This document shows, in pieces, positions 59,687 through 64,000 of a stretch of DNA of 64,000 bases. The notes below the pieces were generated by a model. The model had not been told where the DNA came from, did not search any database, and saw nothing but the letters and a program-made list of their open reading frames with translations. A program made the translations under genes and the position numbers. The first letter of the stretch is position 1, and every line of letters begins with the position of its first letter. The stretch covers positions 2,534,887-2,598,886 of the forward strand of contig NZ_CP031310.1 of the NCBI RefSeq assembly GCF_004799665.1. The letters run 5' to 3'. The stretch is from Halapricum salinum (GTDB lineage Archaea > Halobacteriota > Halobacteria > Halobacteriales > Haloarculaceae).

Positions 59687-59696
59687 CGTATAAACG
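59687..59696 (-). promoter_or_regulatory. TATA box of the potassium channel gene
   Basis: On the minus strand CGTTTATACG is centred about 28 bp before the ATG at 59664, giving a leaderless transcript. Confidence 0.6.
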
Positions 59697-59739
59697 TCAC
59701 CGTGTGGGTCGGTGGTATCTCGATGAAGCAAAAAGTGAA

Positions 59740-59971
59740 CGGGCGCGGTGGGATTGTGAACAACGCGAAGACGATCGCCCTCGCTTCGCTCGGGCGCTGC
59801 GACTTCTCTCGTTCAAATCCCGCTGGCCGCTTCGCTCGTCGCGTCTGCTCCTCGCAGAAGCGGGCGCGGCGGGATTTGAACCCGATGGCGAGACTCACTG
59901 CGTTCGTCTCGCGTGATTCAAATCCCGCCGCGCTGCGATTCAGCACGCCTCGCAATCGCTCGGCGGCTTCA
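59740..59971. repeat. Cluster of displaced tRNA-Arg 3'-end fragments and conserved-loop hairpins
   Basis: The 3' half of the adjacent tRNA-Arg (GGGCGCGGCGGGATTTGAAC at 59973) recurs perfectly over 22 bp at 59862-59883 and in degraded form at 59740-59761. Inverted copies (GTTCAAATCCCGCTGG at 59811, GATTCAAATCCCGCCGCG at 59915) lie between. A hairpin CGAGAC-TCACTGCGTTC-GTCTCG is at 59889-59911. The 307-bp gap from the channel start to the tRNA holds no gene. Confidence 0.7.
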
Positions 59972-60046
59972 CGGGCGCGGCGGGATTTGAACCCACGACC
60001 ATCGGATTAGAAGTCCGATGCTCTGTCCGGACTGAGCTACGCGCCC
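59972..60046 (-). tRNA. tRNA-Arg (anticodon TCT)
   Basis: On the minus strand the acceptor stem GGGCGCG pairs with CGCGCCC. The anticodon arm CGGA-CTTCTAA-TCCG presents TCT. The T loop is TTCAAAT. The discriminator is G and CCA is not encoded. Several partial copies of its 3' end lie downstream of it. Confidence 0.94.
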
Positions 60047-60068
60047 TCGTCCATCCGTTACCAACCGG

Positions 60069-60078
60069 CTTTCAAAAC
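60069..60078 (-). promoter_or_regulatory. TATA-like box of tRNA-Arg
   Basis: On the minus strand GTTTTGAAAG lies about 28 bp upstream of the tRNA 5' end at 60046. Confidence 0.45.
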
Positions 60079-60111
60079 AGTAGTGATCCATACCGCCAAA
60101 CCGAGCATTTC

Positions 60112-60127
60112 TTTAGGCAGGCCTAAA
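60112..60127. promoter_or_regulatory. Iron-box-like palindrome, site 1
   Basis: TTTAGGC-AG-GCCTAAA is a perfect 7+2+7 palindrome lying between a TATA-like ATTTCTTTA (60108-60115) and the ATG at 60140. It resembles DtxR/IdeR/SirR-type metal-repressor operators (TTAGG...CCTAA). Binding there would block initiation. Confidence 0.65.
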
Positions 60128-60139
60128 TCCATACTGGTA

Positions 60140-60427
60140 ATGCGATCAACGCTGTGGACACTTCGACGTCGGATCGACCGCCTGGCGATCGAGGAGGGGC
60201 GCTACCGGATCGTCTGTGCCCACAGCGGCCTCTCACCGGCGCCGGCCTCGGACGCTCGGTTTCCGGATCGGCGGACGGCTGGGCAGGCACTCGAACTCTG
60301 CCGGGCCTACCGGCGCGCGCTCCGCCAGCGCGACCCGCGCGCGCCGCGGTACGATCTGATCGTGGAACCGACGCCCGAACACGCCCCGCTGGCTGAGCAG
60401 CGCACTCCTCGGAGGGGATCGCTGTGA
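60140..60427 (+). CDS. Small DUF7552-like protein, first gene of the iron-regulated cluster
   Basis: The 95-residue protein contains RRRIDRLAIEEGRYRIVCAHSG, LSPAPASDARFPD and RAYRRALRQRDPRAPRYDLIV. The same pattern occurs in the gene at 62466 (RERIEAVAVDHGDFGVACKDTG, SPAPVTDVTF, RAYRSALRRLDPSLPEYDLVV), so the two are paralogues. The function is unknown. The iron-box-like palindrome at its promoter and the siderophore-type binding protein downstream suggest a part in iron metabolism. It overlaps the next gene by 4 nt. Confidence 0.75.
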   Translation: MRSTLWTLRRRIDRLAIEEGRYRIVCAHSGLSPAPASDARFPDRRTAGQALELCRAYRRALRQRDPRAPRYDLIVEPTPEHAPLAEQRTPRRGSL

Positions 60428-61206
60428 ACGTCGCCACCGACGTCGAGCGCGCACGCGAGCGCGTCGCCGACGAGCGCGAGTGGACTGCCGAGAAACGCCG
60501 AGCATTCGAGCGGTTCGCCGACGCAGTCGCGGAGATCGACGCCGGGACTCCCGGGGGAGCGGCGGCTTTCGGCGGGCCGACGGCCGTCGCCACCGCGAGC
60601 AACTCCTCGACCGGCGTCTCGGCTGTGCTGGACGCCTTCGAGGAACACCTCGGGCCGTACAGCGGCGACGCTCAGGAGACGCCCGAAACCGTCCACCAGG
60701 CGGTCGCGACCGAGTTCTCGGCCGAACTGGCTGTCTCGCTCTGCGGGGGCGACAGCGCAGGCGTGTTGACACCACAGCTCAAGCAGGTCGTGCAGGCCGA
60801 AACGCAGTCGCGCCTGGACGAACTCGACGTGATGGGCCGGGCGCTCGAACGCGAGATCGAGTCGCTGTCGACCGTCGAGGAACCCATCGGAGAAGTCTGT
60901 AAATGGTTCGTCGAGCACAATCCCACACTACTCGACGAACTCGGGTTCGACCAGCTCCGGGCGTGGCACGAGACGCTCGACGACCACCGCGAGCGACTCG
61001 ACGCCGTGGCGGCCGAGCGCCAACAACACCTCGACGCGACGACTGGTGGGCGCGGCGCGGTCGGGATCGAACACCGAGTCCTCGTCGAGTACCTCTACGC
61101 CGGCTTCCCGGCGAGCTATCCCGCCCTGGCGACGCTTGCGCGGCTCGAAGACGCCTGTCGGGAGGCCCAGCGATCACTTCGTGCGCATCTGGTCGCCCGG
61201 GCTTGA
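60424..61206 (+). CDS. Helical coiled-coil protein (DUF7260-like) in the iron cluster
   Basis: The 260-residue protein is mainly amphipathic helices, with heptad-like stretches near both ends (DVERARERVADEREWTAEKRRAFERFADAV; LEREIESLSTVEEPIGEVCKW; RERLDAVAAERQQHLD). It resembles the haloarchaeal DUF7260 group. No signal, membrane segment or catalytic motif is visible. The GTG start overlaps the stop of the upstream gene, so they are one operon. Function unknown. Confidence 0.7.
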   Translation: MNVATDVERARERVADEREWTAEKRRAFERFADAVAEIDAGTPGGAAAFGGPTAVATASNSSTGVSAVLDAFEEHLGPYSGDAQETPETVHQAVATEFSAELAVSLCGGDSAGVLTPQLKQVVQAETQSRLDELDVMGRALEREIESLSTVEEPIGEVCKWFVEHNPTLLDELGFDQLRAWHETLDDHRERLDAVAAERQQHLDATTGGRGAVGIEHRVLVEYLYAGFPASYPALATLARLEDACREAQRSLRAHLVARA

Positions 61207-61235
61207 TCCCCCTCTCTTCGAGGAACGATCGATAT

Positions 61236-61251
61236 TTTTGGCCCGCCTAAA
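61236..61251. promoter_or_regulatory. Iron-box-like palindrome, site 2 (one mismatch)
   Basis: TTTTGGC-CC-GCCTAAA matches site 3 except at one base of the left half. It lies 36 bp upstream (centre to centre) of site 3, so two repressor dimers could flank the TATA element. Confidence 0.5.
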
Positions 61252-61271
61252 GATCGAAACGGCTTTTACCG

Positions 61272-61287
61272 TTTAGGCGGGCCTAAA
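61272..61287. promoter_or_regulatory. Iron-box-like palindrome, site 3
   Basis: TTTAGGC-GG-GCCTAAA is a perfect 7+2+7 palindrome between the TATA-like CTTTTACC (61263-61270) and the ATG at 61292, the same geometry as site 1. Confidence 0.68.
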
Positions 61288-61291
61288 AAGT

Positions 61292-62464
61292 ATGGAGAGA
61301 GACGAGGCGACACGACGAACGTTCGTGACGGGAGGAATTGGAGCAGTGACCGCCGGGCTACTGGCCGGGTGCGGACAGACGGGTGGGGACGACGGAACGC
61401 CGACCGACGATACGACGACCACTGACAGGACGACGACTACGGCGAGCGGCGAGTCCGAAAGCGTCGAGACGCCTTACTCGGTGTCAATCGACCCGGTCGG
61501 CGAGGTTACCTTCGAGAGCGTCCCCGAAACGTGGGTCGCCAACAACGGTAGCTGGGCGGACATGGGAATCGCGCTCGGCCTCGAACCGCCGAAGGGTGTC
61601 TGGCTCAAAAATCGCTACCATACCCAGTACTACGACGCCGTTCCGGGACTGTCCGTCGACAAGAGCGACATGGTGTCACTGTACCAGGAGGGCGGGATCA
61701 GCGACGAGGTGTTCTACGAACTGGACGCGGACGTCCACGTTATGGATCCGAACTTTTTCATGAATCGTTTCAAGGGCTGGAACCGGGACGACGTCGAAGA
61801 GATCGCCGAGAACGTCGGCCCGCTGTTTGGCAACTGCATCTACGCCCAGCACTACCCCTGGCACGACGACTACCGCTACTACACCCTCTACGAAGGCTTC
61901 GAAAAGCTCGCGCAGGTGTTCAAACGAACCGACCGCTACGAGGCCTTCGTCGATATCCACGACGACTTTACAGCGACCCTCGCACCGCACGTCCCGAACG
62001 CCAGCGACGCGCCGGCCGGTGCGGTGTTGTGGGGCGTCGGCGACAATCCCGAGTCCTACTACCCCTACATCATCGGCGGCGGGACCGGCTTCAAGCACCT
62101 CCGGGATCTGAACGTCCGGGACGCACTGGCCGAGACGGACATCAAGGACTTCCACGGGAGCCGTGACGCGATCGACCTCGAGACGCTGCTGGACGTCGAT
62201 CCGGAGGTCCTCCTGCTGCGGGGCTACGAGGGCAAGACCGAAGCGGAGTTCCAGGACACCGTCGTCTCGTTCCTCGAAGACCACTCGCTTGCGAGCGCGC
62301 TGACTGCCGTCCAGAACGGCGACGTCTATCGCGCTGGCGGGCTCTATCAGGGTCCGATCACGAACATGGTCCTGACCGAGCGTCTCGGCGGCGACCTCTA
62401 CGATGTCGACGAGGAGCTGTTCGACCGTCAGCGCGTTGTCGACGTGGTGAACGGGGCGTTCTGA
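61292..62464 (+). CDS. ABC transporter substrate-binding lipoprotein, Fe-siderophore type
   Basis: The 390-residue protein has a twin-arginine-like signal (TRRTFVTGGIG) and lipobox (LLAGCGQ, Cys at about residue 27), then a Thr-rich linker and a class III periplasmic-binding fold. Features include VTFESVPETWVANNGSWADMGIALG, LDADVHVMDP, a TPR-free lobe with many aromatic residues, and DPEVLLLRGYEGK. FecB/BtuF-type proteins bind ferric siderophores, heme or corrinoids; the iron-box palindromes favour iron. No permease or ATPase gene is in the window. Confidence 0.8.
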   Translation: MERDEATRRTFVTGGIGAVTAGLLAGCGQTGGDDGTPTDDTTTTDRTTTTASGESESVETPYSVSIDPVGEVTFESVPETWVANNGSWADMGIALGLEPPKGVWLKNRYHTQYYDAVPGLSVDKSDMVSLYQEGGISDEVFYELDADVHVMDPNFFMNRFKGWNRDDVEEIAENVGPLFGNCIYAQHYPWHDDYRYYTLYEGFEKLAQVFKRTDRYEAFVDIHDDFTATLAPHVPNASDAPAGAVLWGVGDNPESYYPYIIGGGTGFKHLRDLNVRDALAETDIKDFHGSRDAIDLETLLDVDPEVLLLRGYEGKTEAEFQDTVVSFLEDHSLASALTAVQNGDVYRAGGLYQGPITNMVLTERLGGDLYDVDEELFDRQRVVDVVNGAF

Positions 62465-62465
62465 G

Positions 62466-62981
62466 ATGGCAGCCAGCGACGGATCCGCGGACCTCGACGA
62501 CCGGACCCGAGAGGCGGCCGCCGCGAGCGCGACGATCCGCCAGGCTCGCGAACGTATCGAGGCTGTCGCGGTCGATCATGGCGACTTCGGCGTCGCCTGC
62601 AAGGATACCGGCTGCTCGCCTGCTCCCGTCACAGACGTGACTTTCGAGACGTTCGAGGCGGCCGAACTGGCGTGTCTCTCCGCGCGGGCCTATCGGTCGG
62701 CCCTTCGACGGCTGGATCCGTCGCTGCCCGAGTACGACCTCGTCGTCTGCACGACCGACGAGGGTGCCGTCGAACAGGTGAGCGTTCGCAAGCAGACGAA
62801 AGGCCGGCGCGAGAACGGCCTCCCGGAGACGAGCCAGTCGGTGACGATCTCTGGCGGCGCCACCGACGAGTGGCTCCGGGTCGAGAACGCCCCCGTCGTC
62901 CACCTCAGGGGTAGTGACTCGCTGCTGGACGACGAGTTCGTCACTCGACAACTCGAATCGAAGCTCACGGAGGAATCATGA
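62466..62981 (+). CDS. DUF7552-like protein with C-terminal extension
   Basis: The 171-residue protein has a DUF7552-like N-terminal domain (about residues 20-100) paralogous to the gene at 60140, with extra cysteines (FGVACKDTGCSPAP). The C-terminal 70 residues (NGLPETSQSVTISGG and VVHLRGSDSLLDDEF) are not found in the shorter paralogue. It starts one base after the binding-protein stop and overlaps the FAD oxidoreductase gene by 4 nt, so it is in the same operon. It could interact with the oxidoreductase; function unknown. Confidence 0.75.
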   Translation: MAASDGSADLDDRTREAAAASATIRQARERIEAVAVDHGDFGVACKDTGCSPAPVTDVTFETFEAAELACLSARAYRSALRRLDPSLPEYDLVVCTTDEGAVEQVSVRKQTKGRRENGLPETSQSVTISGGATDEWLRVENAPVVHLRGSDSLLDDEFVTRQLESKLTEES

Positions 62982-63910
62982 GTGACGATCCCGAGCACGT
63001 CGATGTCGTGATCGTCGGGGGCGGCCCCGCCGGGGCTTCGGCGGCGGTGTTCACGGCGCGGTACGGCCTCGACACCCTTGTGTTCGACCGCGGCAACGCC
63101 GCTCTGGACCGATGTGGCTACCTCGAAAACTATCTCGGCTTCCCCGCTGGCGTCGAAATCGAGACCTTCCAGAAACTCATAGCCGCCCACGTCCGCGAGG
63201 CGGGCGCCGAGCGCCGCGAGGAACTGGTCGAGTCGGTCACGCGGGTCGACGGCGACGCGAGCTTTCGTATCGAGACCCAGCAAGGGACGACGGTGGGGGC
63301 CGAGGTTGTAGTCGCGGCTGCGTGGTACGACGGCTCCTACCTTTGGGGACTCGACGAGCCGTCGATGTTCGAAGAGCACGAACACCACGGCGACCTCGAA
63401 GAGCGGTTCGATCCGGACTACGCCGATTCGGACGGCCGGACGCCGATCGATGGCCTGTACGTCGCTTCACCTGCGGGTGCCCGGAGCGCACAGGCTATCG
63501 TGGCTGCCGGGAACGGTGCCCACGTCGCTCGGACGTTGATCGAGGATCGACGACGCGAGCGTGGCCTCTCCGGCGAGGTCGCACCCGAGTACGACTGGGT
63601 CCGCCCGGAGTCCGAATATGCGGGGGAGTGGGCCGACCGCGAGCGCTGGGTGGAGTGGTTCGACACCGAGATCGACAGCGAGGAGCTGAGTGAGGAGCAC
63701 CTCGCCGAGTTGCGCGAGACGTACGTCGACCGGGCGTTCGAGACGAGAGTCACGGAATCCGAGGTCGACGAACGGGCCGCACGTGGGCGCGAACGGCTGG
63801 TCGAGGTGGTCGGTGCGGAGGCGTTGCTCGACGCGATGGACGAAGAGACGATCCGCGAGTATGTCGACGAGCGGACGGCCGAGGAAGCTCCCGTCGCCGA
63901 CGGAGAGTGA
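62978..63910 (+). CDS. FAD-dependent oxidoreductase of the thioredoxin-reductase fold without CxxC
   Basis: The 310-residue protein starts with a Rossmann FAD motif (VVIVGGGPAGASAAVFTARYG) and DTLVFDRGNAALDRC, then GLYVASPAGARSAQAIVAAGNGAHVA, the second FAD block of the thioredoxin-reductase family. It lacks the redox CxxC of true thioredoxin reductases, and the NADPH half is much reduced. A 90-residue acidic helical tail follows. In an iron-regulated cluster with a siderophore-type binding protein, reduction of ferric-siderophores is a sensible guess, but direct evidence is absent. Confidence 0.78.
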   Translation: MSDDPEHVDVVIVGGGPAGASAAVFTARYGLDTLVFDRGNAALDRCGYLENYLGFPAGVEIETFQKLIAAHVREAGAERREELVESVTRVDGDASFRIETQQGTTVGAEVVVAAAWYDGSYLWGLDEPSMFEEHEHHGDLEERFDPDYADSDGRTPIDGLYVASPAGARSAQAIVAAGNGAHVARTLIEDRRRERGLSGEVAPEYDWVRPESEYAGEWADRERWVEWFDTEIDSEELSEEHLAELRETYVDRAFETRVTESEVDERAARGRERLVEVVGAEALLDAMDEETIREYVDERTAEEAPVADGE

Positions 63911-63986
63911 GTACGGAATGATCGGCGCAGAGTCGACACCGGGGAACGTTATGAGGTCCCGGGCAGAACCACCTGACAGATACTTC

Positions 63987-64000
63987 ATGGGTGACTCGAG
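63987..64000 (+). CDS. Possible start of the next gene, cut by the window end
   Basis: An ATG at 63987 opens MGDS and runs to the window end. There is no clear SD. TTATGA about 35 bp upstream might be a TATA element. Too little is visible to judge. Confidence 0.2.

Noticed and set aside
59702-59955. N-terminal extension of the potassium channel into the tRNA flank
   Set aside because: The frame continues through tRNA-fragment repeats and past the TATA box; the channel starts at 59664.

Overview
The window is a high-GC, gene-dense piece of a haloarchaeal (class Halobacteria) chromosome. The proteins are strongly acidic, many genes have a TATA-like box about 25-30 bp before the start codon (leaderless layout), secreted proteins carry twin-arginine signals with lipoboxes, and there is an archaeal ribosomal-protein/RNA-polymerase operon with embedded tRNA genes, archaeal SMC/ScpA and GcvPA/GcvPB. 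The genus cannot be named from this sequence.

Layout. 1-15 kb: tail of an Rsm22-like methyltransferase, gcvPA-gcvPB, a GT87-type membrane protein, a fasciclin protein, two tandem metallo-beta-lactamase proteins, then a DMSO-reductase-type respiratory cluster (HTH regulator, small acidic protein, DmsA, DmsB, NrfD/DmsC-like, TorD-like chaperone) and a radical SAM protein. 15-21 kb: tRNA-Ser, rps13-rps4-rps11-rpoD, tRNA-Leu, rpl18e-rpl13-rps9-rpoN-rpoK-eno-rps2. 21-27 kb: a sulfite-oxidase-fold protein and the proC-proB-proA operon, bracketed by two directly repeated ~0.8 kb non-coding elements that share a 174-bp module (single in one, perfectly duplicated in the other). 27-34.7 kb: multi-PAS histidine kinase, membrane proteins, Ski2-like helicase, and a protein with an internally duplicated domain.

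34.7-42.2 kb is the most unusual part. A 1605-residue secreted protein with Ca-binding (TSP3-like) repeats ends in a hydrophobic pre-tip segment and a variable C-terminal tip, followed 2 bp later by a small TPR-like gene. Next comes a headless second copy of the pre-tip segment (111 bp, 2 mismatches) joined to a different tip, followed by a paralogue of the small gene. After that come an HExxH metallopeptidase shard, a lipoprotein and a second shard sharing 25 identical bp. This reads as a polymorphic toxin/immunity locus with displaced (orphan) tip cassettes. A 15-bp perfect palindrome sits just upstream of its TATA box. GC content drops from about 37.4 kb to 42.1 kb.

42-59.7 kb: SLC13/RCK transporter, BofA-like protein, tRNA-Pro with a displaced copy of its 3' end, truA, an iron-uptake-like pair (Dyp-peroxidase-like Tat lipoprotein and P19-like lipoprotein) with a YihY protein between them, a coiled-coil protein, smc, a 107-codon ORF built on 57-bp tandem hairpin repeats that couples smc to scpA, an AEC transporter, a nucleoside phosphorylase, an HPP/USP protein and a potassium channel. 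59.7-64 kb: tRNA-Arg with several scattered copies of its 3' end, then a probable iron-regulated cluster (DUF7552-like proteins, a coiled-coil protein, a siderophore-type binding lipoprotein, an FAD oxidoreductase) whose promoters carry TTTAGGC-NN-GCCTAAA palindromes.
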